Shown piece after piece: positions 1 through 9,482 of a stretch of 64,000 nt of DNA. The notes beneath the pieces were generated by a model. The model made no database searches and was not told where the DNA came from. It was given only the letters and a program-made list of their open reading frames with translations. This DNA is from Periweissella cryptocerci (GTDB taxonomy: Bacteria > Bacillota > Bacilli > Lactobacillales > Lactobacillaceae): positions 2,604,001-2,668,000 of the forward strand of contig NZ_CP037940.1 of NCBI RefSeq assembly GCF_004358325.1. Reading direction: 5' to 3'. A program made the position numbers and the translations under genes. Each line of letters starts with the position of its first letter. Positions within the stretch are counted from its first letter, which is position 1.

Positions 1-578
1 TCAACGTGGGTGGTGGTTTTGGTATTCGCTATACGACTGATGATGATCCGATTCCAGCTAGTGATTTTGTTAAAGCTATCATTCAGGCAGTGAAGCAAGC
101 AACCGCGACCAATCATTTAGCGATGCCCGCCATTTGGATTGAACCTGGGCGCTCAATTGTCGGTGAAGCTGGATATAGCCTCTATACCGTTGGGACGCGC
201 AAGGTTGTGCCGGATTTATTGCCATACATCAATGTGGACGGGGGGATGGGCGACAATATTCGGCCAGCGCTTTATCAAGCCAAATACGAAGCCATCCTCG
301 CAAATAATCCGCAGGCGCCAACGACGCGTAAAGTACGGATTTCGGGGAAGTATTGTGAGTCAGGCGATATTTTAGTTTATGAACAAGATATGCCGGCGGT
401 GCAAACTGGCGATATTATCGCGTTATTAGCGACGGGTGCTTATGGCTATTCGATGGCGTCAAATTATAACCGGAATCCGCGGCCGGCGGTGGTCTTCATT
501 GAAAACGGGGCGGCCAAGGTGGTTGTCGAGCGCGAAACATATGCGGATTTAGTCCGCCTCGATAGGAGTTACTTATAA
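1..578 (+). CDS. lysA: Diaminopimelate decarboxylase, C-terminal part
   Basis: This gene is cut by the window start; the open frame is already running at base 3 and stops at 576-578. The enzyme decarboxylates meso-diaminopimelate to L-lysine with PLP, the last step of the pathway encoded just downstream. Visible are the glycine-rich NVGGGFGI phosphate-binding stretch, the EPGRSIVGEAG block, the CESGDIL motif that supplies active-site residues across the dimer, and the GAYGYSMASNYN block typical of the group IV decarboxylase C-terminal beta domain. It lies upstream of dapH on the same strand, with a repeat core between them. Identity is secure; the N-terminal half cannot be judged. Confidence 0.95.
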   Translation, partial: NVGGGFGIRYTTDDDPIPASDFVKAIIQAVKQATATNHLAMPAIWIEPGRSIVGEAGYSLYTVGTRKVVPDLLPYINVDGGMGDNIRPALYQAKYEAILANNPQAPTTRKVRISGKYCESGDILVYEQDMPAVQTGDIIALLATGAYGYSMASNYNRNPRPAVVFIENGAAKVVVERETYADLVRLDRSYL

Positions 579-624
579 CTTTAGGTGCACTGCTGCTTCC
601 AGTTAGGTGTATAAAGTGTAGGAT

Positions 625-815
625 ACTTGTACCAAACTAACGAAACGTTTAAGGAATCTGCTTTTCGGCGTGGTGAATACCGCGATGGGAAGTGAGAATC
701 ACTTCGCTCAGTGGAAATGAGAGGGGTTAGCGCTTTAGCAGGGAACGCTGTCACTTCGCGTCGACTTGCTAAGACTACATCAGCACGAAAAACAGAATTC
801 ATGCCACACGGTGAA
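625..815 (-). repeat. Divergent solo core of the structured repeat family (type C)
   Basis: The lysA-dapH gap holds a divergent copy of the core seen in the other repeats, read on the minus strand. It ends with a TTTCGTTAGTTTGG-like flank (about 632-645). It has a terminal stem (GGAATCTGCTTTTCGG at 653-668 against CGAAAAACAGAATTC at 785-799). It also has a GAAGTGA-TCACTTC hairpin where other copies have the ATGTG-CACAT hairpin, and a TCGCGGT-like block. Sequence identity to the other cores is low, and homology rests on the order of conserved blocks. No lysine riboswitch was recognised here. Confidence 0.55.
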
Positions 816-850
816 TATTGCCGACATAAAAGCAACAATAAGGGGAAAAC

Positions 851-1561
851 ATGACACAATTAAATTCACAAGAAATTATCAATTTTATTAGTAATGCTAA
901 AAAGCGAACACCGGTCAAAGTTTACTTGAAAGGGAATTTAGGGGTGTTGGAAATTCCCGAGAGTATTCAAGGGTTTATTGAAAATCATACGGGGACGATT
1001 TTTGGTGATTGGGCGGATGTGCAACCGTTCTTGGCGGCCAATAAATTAAAAATTGCGGATTACGTGGTGGAAAATGATACGCGTAATTCGGCGGTGCCGC
1101 TCCTGGATTTGAAGGGGATTAATGCGCGGATTGAACCCGGCGCGACGATTCGTGAGCAAGTTGTGATTGGCGATAATGCGGTGATTATGATGGGGGCGCT
1201 GATTAATATTGGCGCTGAAATCGGTGAAAGTACGATGATTGATATGGGAGCAGTGCTTGGTGGCCGCGCGATTGTCGGCAAGCACGCGCATGTCGGGGCG
1301 AATGCCGTTTTAGCGGGTGTTATTGAGCCGGCTTCGGCTACTCCAGTCATTGTTGAAGATGATGTTTTGATTGGTGCCAATGCGGTGGTGCTTGAAGGTG
1401 TGCGCATTGGTCAAGGCGCGATTGTTGCGGCTGGGGCAATTGTGACTGAAGATGTGGCGCCGTACACGGTTGTCGGGGGAGTGCCTGCTCGTAAATTGAA
1501 AGATGTTGATGCAAAAACAATTTCGAAGACAGGGCTCCTGGAAGCATTAAGAAAGTTGTGA
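851..1561 (+). CDS. dapH: Tetrahydrodipicolinate N-acetyltransferase
   Basis: This enzyme transfers acetyl from acetyl-CoA to tetrahydrodipicolinate, committing the pathway to the acetylated branch used by many Firmicutes. The 236-residue protein has a short alpha/beta N-domain (about 1-90) and then a left-handed beta helix of hexapeptide repeats (about 90-210), seen as repeated I-G-x-x-x-x and G-A-x-x-x steps, ending in the [11 protein letters not shown] cap common to hexapeptide acyltransferases. The ATG at 851 follows an AAGGGG Shine-Dalgarno. It opens the run dapH-dapL-dapA-dapB-patA. The length matches the acetyl-type enzyme rather than the longer succinyl-type DapD. Confidence 0.93.
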   Translation: MTQLNSQEIINFISNAKKRTPVKVYLKGNLGVLEIPESIQGFIENHTGTIFGDWADVQPFLAANKLKIADYVVENDTRNSAVPLLDLKGINARIEPGATIREQVVIGDNAVIMMGALINIGAEIGESTMIDMGAVLGGRAIVGKHAHVGANAVLAGVIEPASATPVIVEDDVLIGANAVVLEGVRIGQGAIVAAGAIVTEDVAPYTVVGGVPARKLKDVDAKTISKTGLLEALRKL

Positions 1562-1565
1562 TGAG

Positions 1566-2720
1566 ATGGTATTAACGGAAGCAGAATTAATTAATATTCG
1601 GCGTGAACTGCACCAAATTCCAGAATTAGCGCTAGCAGAATTTACGACAATTGCCAAAATTCGGGCAATTGTTGGGGGATTTGACCAGACGTATTTGGAA
1701 ACGACGATGGTGCCTGAATTACCCACGGCATGGTTGGTGAAAGTTAATGGTAGTAACCCAGTGCGGACGATTGGCTACCGGACGGATATTGATGGCTTGC
1801 CAATTGAAGAAGCGACGGGCTTGCCGTTTAGTTCGGTGCACCCCGGGCGGATGCATGCGTGTGGGCACGATATTCATATGAGTGTGGCGCTGGGGTTGTT
1901 GAGTTATTTCGCTGAGAATCAGCCGACTGATAACTTGATTTTTATTTTCCAACCGGCAGAAGAAAGCATTTCGGGCGGGAAGCTTCTATATGATAGCGGC
2001 ATTTTACAAGGTGATTGGCAGCTTGATGAAATTTATGGGCTCCATGATAATCCGAGTTTGCCAGTGGGGACGATTGGTTGTCGGCCGGGCACGCTGTTTG
2101 CGGGGACGACGGAAATTAATTTGCAGCTCACTGGTAAAGGTGGGCACGCGGCGTTTCCACATCTGGCAAATGATATGGTGGTCGCGTTAAGCAGCTGGGT
2201 GACGCAGTTGCAAACGATTGTGTCACGCAATGTCGATCCGATTGTTGGTGGCGTTGTGACGATTGGGCAAATGCATGCTGGCACGACGAGTAACGTGATT
2301 GCTGGTCAAGCGACGGCGGATGGGACGATTCGGGCGTTGGAGCAAACAACGATTGAAGCCATTCAAGAGCGCGTGCGCCAGGTTACTGACGGGATTGCGT
2401 TGAGTTTTGACTGTGAAGCCGAGCTGATTTTGAAGCAAGATGGCTATTTGCCAGTTGAAAATGATCCCGAATTAACAACTAATTTGATTGATTATATGGC
2501 GAAGACGGACACGGTGAACTACGTTGAAGTGGCACCAGCAATGACGGGCGAAGATTTCGGTTATCTTTTAGCGAAAATTCCGGGGGCGATGTTTTGGTTA
2601 GGGGTGGATAGTCCTTATTCATTACACTCCGAACATTTGGCGCCCAATGAAGCAGCAATTCAAATGGGTATTGATGCAATTTGTGGTTTCCTCATTGACC
2701 GGATGCAACAGGCGCAGTGA
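1566..2720 (+). CDS. dapL: N-acetyldiaminopimelate deacetylase (M20 family)
   Basis: The protein removes the acetyl group from N-acetyl-LL-diaminopimelate and equals B. subtilis YkuR/DapL. This is not the LL-DAP aminotransferase that shares the symbol. The 384-residue M20 amidohydrolase shows the metal-binding [10 protein letters not shown] motif (about residues 97-106), the FQPAEE catalytic and metal motif (about 128-133), the [10 protein letters not shown] dimerisation-domain motif (about 190-199) and the late LHSEH metal ligand. The start ATG lies four bases after the dapH stop, so the two are translationally linked. Related amidohydrolases act on N-acetyl or aromatic amino acids, but the pathway context settles the role. 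Confidence 0.92.
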   Translation: MVLTEAELINIRRELHQIPELALAEFTTIAKIRAIVGGFDQTYLETTMVPELPTAWLVKVNGSNPVRTIGYRTDIDGLPIEEATGLPFSSVHPGRMHACGHDIHMSVALGLLSYFAENQPTDNLIFIFQPAEESISGGKLLYDSGILQGDWQLDEIYGLHDNPSLPVGTIGCRPGTLFAGTTEINLQLTGKGGHAAFPHLANDMVVALSSWVTQLQTIVSRNVDPIVGGVVTIGQMHAGTTSNVIAGQATADGTIRALEQTTIEAIQERVRQVTDGIALSFDCEAELILKQDGYLPVENDPELTTNLIDYMAKTDTVNYVEVAPAMTGEDFGYLLAKIPGAMFWLGVDSPYSLHSEHLAPNEAAIQMGIDAICGFLIDRMQQAQ

Positions 2721-2757
2721 ACGAATTAATTTGAAGAAAAATGCAATGGAGGTAAAT

Positions 2758-3639
2758 ATGAAAATTTCAGATGCAAAAATCATGACGGCGATTGTGACGC
2801 CATTTGATGTGCACGGTGAACTTGATTTAAATGCGCTCGCAAACTTGACTGAGCATTTATTAGCGCATGGTAGTGAAGGGTTTGTGATTGGTGGGACGAC
2901 GGGTGAAGCGCCAACGTTGAGCCATGATGAAAAATTGCGGTTATACCGCGCCTTTGCGGAAATTATTGATGGGCGTGTGCCAGTGATTGCGGGGATTGGC
3001 TCATATAATACGGCGGAAACGATTGCGTTTGGGCAAGAAGTAGCCGCGATTGCCGGGATCGATATGGGATTAGTGGTTGTGCCGTATTATAATAAACCCA
3101 ATCAACGGGGGATGGTGGCGCACTTTACGGCTATCGCTGATGCAGTTGCGTTACCAATTATGATGTACAACATTCCTGGCCGGACTGGGGTGACGATGGC
3201 AAATGAAACCGTCGTGACTTTGGCCAAACACCCGAATATTCACGCGGTGAAACAATGTACGTCAATTGATGACCTCGGCTACTTAGTTGAGCACACGCCA
3301 ACTGGGTTTGCCGTGTATACTGGGGAAGATGCCCAAGCATTAGCGGCCAAAACGATTGGCGCGACCGGCTTAGTGTCGGTGGCCAGCCACATTTATGGTG
3401 ATGAAATTGCGGCAATGTACACGGCCGTTGATGCGGGGGATTTTGCGCATGCGGCGGAACTGCAACGTTTTTTGACACCTCGGATGAATGCGTTGTTTAT
3501 GTATCCATCACCATCACCGGTCAAAGCCCTGCTGAATGAACAGGGGCTTGAAACGGGGAGTCCGCGGTTACCAATTTTGCCGTTGGATGCCGAAGAGTTT
3601 GTGATGTTAAAAAGTGTGCTTGCAGGAGGTGCCAAATGA
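2758..3639 (+). CDS. dapA: 4-hydroxy-tetrahydrodipicolinate synthase
   Basis: DapA condenses pyruvate with aspartate semialdehyde. The 293-residue TIM barrel shows the [10 protein letters not shown] motif (about residues 42-51), the YYNKPNQRG loop, the YNIPGRTG segment with the catalytic tyrosine and AVKQ, whose lysine forms the Schiff base. The start is placed at the ATG at 2758, five bases after a GGAGGT Shine-Dalgarno at 2748-2753. The same frame is open further upstream inside dapL, but that part resembles no DapA. The 3' end overlaps dapB by four bases (ATGA), which indicates coupled translation. Confidence 0.95.
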   Translation: MKISDAKIMTAIVTPFDVHGELDLNALANLTEHLLAHGSEGFVIGGTTGEAPTLSHDEKLRLYRAFAEIIDGRVPVIAGIGSYNTAETIAFGQEVAAIAGIDMGLVVVPYYNKPNQRGMVAHFTAIADAVALPIMMYNIPGRTGVTMANETVVTLAKHPNIHAVKQCTSIDDLGYLVEHTPTGFAVYTGEDAQALAAKTIGATGLVSVASHIYGDEIAAMYTAVDAGDFAHAAELQRFLTPRMNALFMYPSPSPVKALLNEQGLETGSPRLPILPLDAEEFVMLKSVLAGGAK

Positions 3640-4340
3640 TTTCAGTAATTGTCGCGGGTTTTCGCGGTAAAATGGGGCGCCAAGTCGTCGAATTAATAAA
3701 TACATCACCAGGATTAAAATTAGTCGGCGGTTATGATCCCAAAGCTGTTGCTAGTGATTTGTACCAAACGGTTTATACTGATTTGGCTAATATTCCCGCC
3801 AATGCGGCCGATGTCTGGGTTGATTTTAGTACGCCAACGACGGTCTTTGAAAATGTGGTTGGCGCGTTGAATAAGGACATGCGGCCAGTCATTGGGACGA
3901 CGGGTTTGACGGCAAATGAAATTGAACAGTTAAGTGCGCTCGCTAGCGAACACCAAATTGGCGGGTTGCTTGTACCTAATTTTAGTTTGTCAGCCGTGGT
4001 GATGATTATGCTCGCAAAACAAGCGGTCAAATTCTTCCCGGATGTGGAAATTATTGAATTGCATAATGCAAAAAAGGTCGATGCGCCATCTGGGACAGCT
4101 AAATATACCGCCACTCAACTAGAAAATGAGTCACCAGCAACGAGTGAGGTTCCAATTCATTCAGTGCGGTTACCCGGGTATGTTGCTCATCAAGAAGTGC
4201 TTTTTGGTGGCACGGGCGAGGCGCTAACGATTCGCCAAGACTCATTTGATCGTACATCCTTCATGCCGGGTGTGCAGCTCGGTATTCAAAAAGTCATGAC
4301 CTCAAATGAATTTGTCATTGGCTTAGAAAATTTAATTTAA
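3636..4340 (+). CDS. dapB: 4-hydroxy-tetrahydrodipicolinate reductase
   Basis: DapB reduces the DapA product with NAD(P)H. The N-terminal [12 protein letters not shown] is the dinucleotide-binding loop, IGTTGL follows it, and [14 protein letters not shown] is the catalytic signature. In that signature the usual His-His pair reads His-Asn: the first, catalytic His is kept and the second is changed. At 234 residues it is shorter than many homologues (about 250-270), mostly through compact loops, and the C-terminal block is intact. It overlaps the end of dapA by four bases and is followed by patA after 18 bases. Confidence 0.93.
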   Translation: MISVIVAGFRGKMGRQVVELINTSPGLKLVGGYDPKAVASDLYQTVYTDLANIPANAADVWVDFSTPTTVFENVVGALNKDMRPVIGTTGLTANEIEQLSALASEHQIGGLLVPNFSLSAVVMIMLAKQAVKFFPDVEIIELHNAKKVDAPSGTAKYTATQLENESPATSEVPIHSVRLPGYVAHQEVLFGGTGEALTIRQDSFDRTSFMPGVQLGIQKVMTSNEFVIGLENLI

Positions 4341-4358
4341 GATAAAGGGGAATCCGCA

Positions 4359-5534
4359 ATGCCACAATTAAAAACAAATTTAATCAACCAGATCAATCAA
4401 TATTTGCCCCAAATGAAGCCATCGGCGATTCGGGCGTTTGATGAAGAAGTATCGAGTATTCCTGACATTTTAAAATTGACGTTAGGTGAACCAGATTTTA
4501 ACGTGCCGGCTGAAATCAAAGCTGCCGGGATTCAATCAATCGAAAATGATGACTCGCACTATGCTGCTTCACGCGGAACTGTCGACTTGCGGCAAGCAAT
4601 TGCGGATTTCTTAGCACGAAAATATCAAGTTAGTTATAATCCAGCGACCGAAGTTGTTGTGACAATCGGGGCGACCGAGGCCATCTATGATGTGATTGGG
4701 ACGGTGATTAATCCTGGCGATGAAGTCTTGATTCCGACCCCAACTTTTCCATTGTATGAAGCGGTGGTCGCTGTGAACGGTGGTGTACCAGTGTTCATCA
4801 ATACGCAACCGGATGATTTCATTTTGACACCCGCTCGTTTAGCCGCTACTTTAGCAGAGCATCCAACGGCCAAAATGCTGGTCTTGAATTTCCCTTCAAA
4901 TCCCACTGGTGTGACGTATAGTGAAACAGAATTAGCGGATTTGGCCGCTGTGATTAAGCAACACGACCTGTTCGTCTTATCAGATGAAATTTACAGTGAG
5001 CTCGCTTATGATGCGGCGCACACGTCGATTGCTAAACTGTTGCCTGAACAAACAATTTTAATTAACGGGGCGTCAAAAGCGTATGCCATGACGGGGTACC
5101 GGATTGGTTTCTTGACGGGTCCGGCGGAATTAGTCACAGAAATTGCCAAACTACACCAGTTTGTGGTGACGACGCCAATTAACAGTTCAATGGCGGCTGC
5201 TGCTAAAGCGTTTGCGGATGGGGATGACGATATTGCGGAAATGAAGCAAGCATATCAAAACCGCCGGGACTACTTAATGAAAGAACTGAGTACGCTAGGT
5301 TTTGGGGTTGCCAAGCCTGAAGGAGCCTTCTACTTGTTCGTTAAAATTCCCGCGCAATTTGGTTCGGATGACGAAGCGTTTGCGCGCCAACTTGCGCATG
5401 AAGGAAAACTTGCTTTGGTGCCGGGGCATGTGTTTGGTGCCGGTGGTGAAGGGTATGTGCGGTTATCATACGCGGCTAGTTTGGAGCATTTGCAGTTAGC
5501 GGTGGCACGTTTGACGGCTTTTATTAAAGGTTGA
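4359..5534 (+). CDS. patA: N-acetyl-LL-2,6-diaminopimelate aminotransferase
   Basis: This is a class I/II PLP aminotransferase that should convert N-acetyl-2-amino-6-oxopimelate to N-acetyl-LL-diaminopimelate, the one step not supplied by the preceding genes. Fold-type I marks are FPSNPTG (about residues 185-191), the DEIYSEL aspartate and tyrosine, the Schiff-base lysine in GASKAYAMTGYRIGF (about 238-252), and the C-terminal VRLSYA arginine that binds the substrate carboxylate. The ATG follows an AAGGGG Shine-Dalgarno. It is the last gene of the run; a repeat core begins within six bases of its stop. Pathway position gives the specific call. Confidence 0.88.
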   Translation: MPQLKTNLINQINQYLPQMKPSAIRAFDEEVSSIPDILKLTLGEPDFNVPAEIKAAGIQSIENDDSHYAASRGTVDLRQAIADFLARKYQVSYNPATEVVVTIGATEAIYDVIGTVINPGDEVLIPTPTFPLYEAVVAVNGGVPVFINTQPDDFILTPARLAATLAEHPTAKMLVLNFPSNPTGVTYSETELADLAAVIKQHDLFVLSDEIYSELAYDAAHTSIAKLLPEQTILINGASKAYAMTGYRIGFLTGPAELVTEIAKLHQFVVTTPINSSMAAAAKAFADGDDDIAEMKQAYQNRRDYLMKELSTLGFGVAKPEGAFYLFVKIPAQFGSDDEAFARQLAHEGKLALVPGHVFGAGGEGYVRLSYAASLEHLQLAVARLTAFIKG

Positions 5535-5539
5535 TTGAG

Positions 5540-5785
5540 TGATTTGGTGGTTGGTTCCACTTCGTGCCTGGAAATTGCTTGGCGCACTGCGCTGGAAGCA
5601 CATGTTCAAGCCAAAGGGCGGTCTTGAACAACTCGGACAAGCTGGGACTCTAGGGGATAAATCCCCAAGACTCCTCATCTCATCCTCAGCGGAAATATGT
5701 GCTGCACACATATTCCCCCAGTCGCGGTGTAAAGGCTGCGCCCGCCAAGCAATTTCCAGCCACTTCGTTGGTTTTCAATAAATCA
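5540..5785 (+). repeat. Solo core module A1 of the structured repeat family
   Basis: The core is 5566-5761 (196 bp) and is flanked by exact ACTTCGT copies at 5559-5565 and 5762-5768. The terminal stem pairs GCCTGGAAATTGCTTGGCG with CGCCAAGCAATTTCCAG. Inside are the TTCAAG/CTTGAA hairpin, a GGGG-ATAAAT-CCCC hairpin and the ATATGTG/CACATAT hairpin, followed by CGCGGTGTAAAGG. Unlike A2-A4, it lacks the GTGGGATT arms; TGATTT (5540) and AAATCA (5780) close the outside instead. It lies directly behind patA and may act as, or replace, its transcript end. Confidence 0.85.
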
Positions 5786-5952
5786 CTGACTAGCTTTAAT
5801 ATGGTAGTTACACATTATTTGGCGGAAAATTCCGCTTTCTTGGAGTAATGGTGTAGTCGAGTATGCAGCCTGTAGCACTGATCAAATTAGAATAACATTG
5901 CCAATTCTTGCGAATAAATATGATAGTACATTAAAAGAAAAAGGGGTAGCTG

Positions 5953-7014
5953 ATGGTAGGATATAATGTAGCGATTTTAGGGGCCACGGGAGCGGTTGGT
6001 ACGCGGATGATTGAGCAGCTTGCGCAATCTTCAATTGAGGTGGCGAGTTTGAAATTGTTGGCTTCAAAGCGGTCAGCTGGGCAAACCCGTGAATTTAAGG
6101 GGCGCACGCTGATTATCGAAGAAGCGACGCCGGATAGTTTTTCGGGCGTGGATTTGGTATTTTCTTCAGCGGGTGGGTCTGTATCAGAAGCTTTGCTGCC
6201 AGAAGCGGTCAAACGTGGGGCGGTCTGTGTGGATAATACGAGTGCCTTTCGGATGGATCCGGCTGTGCCGTTGGTGGTGCCTGAGGTGAATGCGGATGAT
6301 TTGAATTGGCATCACGGGATCATCGCTAATCCGAACTGTTCGACGATTCAGATGGTGGTGGCGTTAGCGCCGATTAAAGCGCAGTTTGGTTTGGAACGAG
6401 TGATTGTTTCTACGTATCAAGCGGCTTCAGGTGCTGGGCAAAGTGCTTGGAATGAATTGAACACTGAAGCACAGGCACATTTGAATGGTGAAACGATGGA
6501 TGCGCACATTTTGCCGGCGAAGGGTGACAAGCGGCATTTTCCCTTAGCGTTTAATTTATTGCCGCAAATTGATGTCTTTGAAGCGGATGGTTATACGCAT
6601 GAAGAATGGAAAATGATTCACGAGACGAAGAAAATTTTGTTGGGTGATATGAATGCGAAGGCGCTCAAAGTTACGGCGACATGTGTCCGCGTGCCCGTTG
6701 GGATTGGACATGGAGAAACTGTGTATTTTGAAACGAGTGACGAAGCGGTTACGGCTGCGCAAATTCAGCATGCCTTAGCCAATGGTGCGGGCGTCGTGTT
6801 AGAAGATGATCCAGCCACCCAAACATACCCAACGCCATTGACGGCAGCTGGCAAGCGTGAGACGTTTGTTGGCCGTGTGCGTCCCGACCTTGAAGTTGAT
6901 GGGGCGTTCCACATGTGGGTCGTTGCTGATAACTTGCTCAAGGGTGCCGCTTGGAATGCCATTCAAATTGGTGAAACCTTAGTGGCACGTGATTTAGTGC
7001 GAGTGTCAGCGTAA
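5953..7014 (+). CDS. asd: Aspartate-semialdehyde dehydrogenase
   Basis: Asd reduces aspartyl phosphate to aspartate semialdehyde, which feeds DapA and also threonine and methionine synthesis. The N-terminal VAILGATGAVGTRM is the NADP-binding loop, NPNCSTIQM holds the catalytic cysteine, and VRVPVGIGHGE is the substrate-binding segment with its histidine. At 353 residues it is full length. ATG 5953 follows AAAAGGGG. It has its own upstream region (5786-5952) and an intrinsic terminator, so it forms a separate transcription unit from the dap genes, although it is functionally linked. Confidence 0.96.
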   Translation: MVGYNVAILGATGAVGTRMIEQLAQSSIEVASLKLLASKRSAGQTREFKGRTLIIEEATPDSFSGVDLVFSSAGGSVSEALLPEAVKRGAVCVDNTSAFRMDPAVPLVVPEVNADDLNWHHGIIANPNCSTIQMVVALAPIKAQFGLERVIVSTYQAASGAGQSAWNELNTEAQAHLNGETMDAHILPAKGDKRHFPLAFNLLPQIDVFEADGYTHEEWKMIHETKKILLGDMNAKALKVTATCVRVPVGIGHGETVYFETSDEAVTAAQIQHALANGAGVVLEDDPATQTYPTPLTAAGKRETFVGRVRPDLEVDGAFHMWVVADNLLKGAAWNAIQIGETLVARDLVRVSA

Positions 7015-7031
7015 TTAATGACGTAAATGAG

Positions 7032-7064
7032 TGAAGCTTGTCCAATTTGGGCGAGCTTTTTTTG
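7032..7064 (+). terminator. Intrinsic terminator of asd
   Basis: AAGCTTGTCC and GGGCGAGCTT form a hairpin that is followed by seven T. The T-run leads straight into the left end of repeat B1. Confidence 0.85.
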
Positions 7065-7066
7065 TT

Positions 7067-7629
7067 CTATTTCGTTTGACGTAGAATTTATAAAATGTGA
7101 TAGATGTAGGATGTCACTGCGTGCCAGAAAATCACATTGTGCACCGAGATGGAAGCACATGCCCAAGCCACGTGCTTATGCCTGAGATACGGCAACGCAA
7201 AACATTCCAGCGGTTTGTTTTCAACAAACAACTGAATCTAATCAAAACCCGATTAGATTAGCCTTCCAGGCTGAATGTCTGTCTTGGGCAATTCGGGATA
7301 GCTGGCAGTCTAATGGCTAAAGCCAAAAGACTGCTCATCTACCCTCAGCGACAAACTCGACACGTGGTGTCAAGTTCGTCCCATCACGTTGTAAAGCCTG
7401 CCGGCCACAAGGTGATTTTCAGTCACTCCGCTAGATAAGCGTGGAATTATTGATTACCGCTAAACTTGTAGTGACAAGGATTACGGCATATTACTAGTCA
7501 GACTGCCTGCTCAAACTAACGAAGAGGATGGAAACGGGCTTGTCTTCGATCATGACGGTGTCCAGACTGGTTCCAGCCTCGTAGTGGGAATCAATTTGAG
7601 ACACATATCCAAATTCCACGCTAGATTTT
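7067..7629 (+). repeat. Two-core structured repeat element B1
   Basis: The outer inverted repeats are TTTGACGTAGAATTT at the left (7073-7090) and AAATTCCACGCTAG at the right (7610-7624). Core 1 (7123-7424) is set between ACTGCGT and ACTCCGC and has an AAAATCAC/GTGATTTT terminal stem, a CCCAAG/CTTGGG hairpin and the ATCACGTTGTAAAGCCTGCC block. A second core in the opposite orientation (about 7513-7587) is shortened to its ends, AACTAACGAAGAGG and CCTCGTAGTGG, with a short centre. No protein is encoded. It sits directly behind the asd terminator. Confidence 0.85.
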
Positions 7630-7769
7630 GCATGTTATCGCAAATATTTGTAACTCGTCGTATTTTGCTACGGGTTTGCTGGGGTGTGGATTATTATCAA
7701 TATATTGATTGATAGCAATTATACAGGTGCCTTGGTGCTAGTGAATTTATGGAAAATGAGGAAGAAATA

Positions 7770-8267
7770 ATGATGATGAATGTGTTGATTGGTGTAGTGG
7801 TGATGGGATTTGTTTTGGCGCGGCAATTGCGGGTGCGCGAGGTCGAAAATAAGTGGGTGGCGCAATTTATCATGGGGGGTATTGGGTTTGTTGGTTTTCT
7901 CGAATTTTTGCAACACCAAAGTATGCAACAACCAATGGCGAGTTTGACATTAGTGTTAGTTGTGTTGGGCAGTTTAGTGCTTGCGGTTGCGACGGCGTTT
8001 GTGCGGGTACCAAGCTATGAAGTGACGGTCGTTGATGGCAAAGTATTTCGCAAAGGGACGGTCAAATCAGTGATTTTGTGGTTGTTGACGATTGTCTTGC
8101 ACGTGGGTTACGACCAATTGGTTACGCTATTGCATGTACCAGGGATGGCAGCGGTCGGGACGTCAACGTTATTGATTTATTTAGCGGTGTCATTTGGGAT
8201 GCAAAAATTCTTGATTTTAAAGCGCGTTAAGGGCGAAAGTTGGGGCGCAACGGTAATTGATGCCTGA
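7770..8267 (+). CDS. Hypothetical integral membrane protein
   Basis: The protein is not recognised. The roughly 165-residue product has five hydrophobic segments (near the N-terminus, about 40-60, 65-85, 105-125 and 135-150), with short basic loops and a charged middle loop rich in V, R and K. It resembles CcdC/DUF1453-like membrane proteins only in general layout. Several in-frame ATGs exist. The one at 7770 (or 7773) is preferred because GAGGAAG lies five to eight bases upstream, whereas the ATG at 7749 has no such site. It overlaps the following small gene by eight bases, so the two are probably coupled. Confidence 0.7.
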   Translation: MMMNVLIGVVVMGFVLARQLRVREVENKWVAQFIMGGIGFVGFLEFLQHQSMQQPMASLTLVLVVLGSLVLAVATAFVRVPSYEVTVVDGKVFRKGTVKSVILWLLTIVLHVGYDQLVTLLHVPGMAAVGTSTLLIYLAVSFGMQKFLILKRVKGESWGATVIDA

Positions 8268-8415
8268 TGTGATTACGCGCGAAATCCATGGATTTATTAC
8301 ACTATGGCAGCTGTTAGGTTATGATTCAGGGAGTCGCCACGTTGAAGTCGTTGACCGGGTCGATGCCCAGACGTTAAAGGCGCTGAAGCAATATGCCATT
8401 AACATGCTTGACTAG
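8260..8415 (+). CDS. Small hypothetical protein, 51 residues
   Basis: A short frame starts at ATG 8260 inside the end of the membrane protein gene and stops at TAG 8413-8415. The product begins MPDVITREIHGF and ends with an amphipathic helix (TLKALKQYAINML). Its codon use resembles that of the neighbours. Overlapping start and stop signals suggest translational coupling. No family is recognised. It could be a non-functional frame, but the tight overlap and protein-like composition favour a real gene. Confidence 0.5.
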   Translation: MPDVITREIHGFITLWQLLGYDSGSRHVEVVDRVDAQTLKALKQYAINMLD

Positions 8416-8499
8416 GCTTTCTCAACGTTGAGTATTACAATAGAAATAAATGCGCCTAAAATGTTGGCAAATCAGTCAGTATTTGTGGTGGTGTCAAGA

Positions 8500-8600
8500 A
8501 TTATTCCTTGTCAGGGTACGGCAGGCATGGTAAGATATTCTTTGGCTACAAGCCCATATTAACGATGTTGCGCTGCTAGGTACTGCCATCAATGTCGAAA
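8500..8600 (+). promoter_or_regulatory. Candidate ribosomal protein L19 leader
   Basis: The segment directly upstream of rplS contains GGCTACAAGCCC, GCGCTGCTAGGTACTGCC and other pairing stretches, ending at the Shine-Dalgarno ACAGGAG. A structured autoregulatory leader is known ahead of rplS in Firmicutes, and this region is in the right place and has that general character. The assignment rests on position and hairpin content and has not been checked against a covariance model. Confidence 0.45.
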
Positions 8601-8614
8601 CAGGAGATTTAATC

Positions 8615-8968
8615 ATGAAGCAAAACCAATTACTTGAATTGATCACTAAGGATCAAATCCGCGAAGACGTTCCAGCATTCCGTGCCGGTGACTCTGTCCG
8701 CGTTCACGCCCGTATCGTTGAAGGTACTCGCGAACGTGTGCAACTCTTCGAAGGTGTTGTTATTAAGCGCAAGGGTACTGGTATCCAAGCTACTTACACT
8801 GTTCGTAAGATTTCTAACGGTGTTGGTGTTGAACGTACTTTCCCATTGCACTCACCACGTGTTGACAAGATCGAAGTGACTCGTCACGGTCGTGTTCGTC
8901 GTGCTAAGTTGTACTACCTCCGTGCATTGCACGGTAAGGCTGCCCGTATCAAGGAAGCCCGTCGTTAA
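8615..8968 (+). CDS. rplS: 50S ribosomal protein L19
   Basis: This component of the large ribosomal subunit lies at the subunit interface. The 117-residue protein carries the family blocks [45 protein letters not shown] and the basic end RRAKLYYLR. Codon use is clearly more biased than in neighbouring genes (CGT, GGT and AAG preferred), as expected for a highly expressed gene. It is monocistronic here, with a candidate structured leader and a strong terminator. Confidence 0.98.
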   Translation: MKQNQLLELITKDQIREDVPAFRAGDSVRVHARIVEGTRERVQLFEGVVIKRKGTGIQATYTVRKISNGVGVERTFPLHSPRVDKIEVTRHGRVRRAKLYYLRALHGKAARIKEARR

Positions 8969-8981
8969 GATAACTTATAAG

Positions 8982-9013
8982 AAAACCTCATCAATTACGA
9001 TGAGGTTTTTTTG
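8982..9013 (+). terminator. Intrinsic terminator of rplS
   Basis: AAAACCTCATC and GATGAGGTTTT form a perfect hairpin followed by a T-run. The T-run runs into the left end of repeat A2. Confidence 0.9.
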
Positions 9014-9018
9014 TTGCT

Positions 9019-9399
9019 CTATTTCGTCTGACGTGGGATTGAATAAACTTGGCCACTGCGTGCCGGTAAATTACTTGGCGCACCACGTCGGAAGCGCATG
9101 TTCAAGCCAAAGTGCGGTCTTGAACAACTCGGATAAGCTGGGATTCTAAGGAATAAATTCCTAAGAATCCTCATCTTATCCTCAGCGGAAATATGTGCTG
9201 CACACATATTCCCCCAGTCGCGGTGTAAAGGCTACGCCCGCCAAGTAATTTACCGGTACTTCGTTAGTTAGGAATATTGCTCAAACGAGCGAAAAATAGT
9301 TACCAAATGCAGGTCGCAGCAGGAAAAATGGCATATAGAATCTCAGTAATTCGATGCTTGAAAAGTACAGAAACGATAATCCCACGCTAGAATAAATAG
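9019..9399 (+). repeat. Complete single-core structured repeat A2
   Basis: The left end GTCTGACGTGGGATT (9026-9040) and right end AATCCCACGCTAGA (9378-9391) form an inverted repeat. It extends outward through CTATTT to the TTTTTTGTT of the rplS terminator and AACAAAAAA at 9400-9407. The core is 9062-9257 (196 bp), between ACTGCGT (9055) and ACTTCGT (9258). The terminal stem is GCCGGTAAATTACTTGGCG/CGCCAAGTAATTTACCGG. The inner hairpins match A1, A3 and A4 with paired substitutions. The right arm (9265-9377) also occurs, without any core, at 52634-52750 on the other strand. This is the best-preserved reference copy. Confidence 0.88.
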
Positions 9400-9482
9400 A
9401 ACAAAAAATGATATATTATTGAGGAATAATAATGTAGCTATGCTAATACGTATACTATGTTTAATTAGGAGAAGTAAACATA

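Noticed and set aside
579..850. Lysine riboswitch ahead of dapH.
   Set aside because: The conserved L-box blocks were not found; the hairpins fit the repeat core family better.
5566..5761. Group II intron or IscB/TnpB-associated guide RNA as identity of the repeat core.
   Set aside because: No intron GTGYG start or domain V, no associated reverse transcriptase, nuclease or transposase in any copy.
9019..9207. Similar minus-strand open frames in the repeats (also 5496-5711, 14551-14748, 46078-46380), beginning MCAAHISAEDKMR or alike.
   Set aside because: They recur only because the repeat core recurs. Changes follow base pairing rather than codon positions, and there are no ribosome sites.
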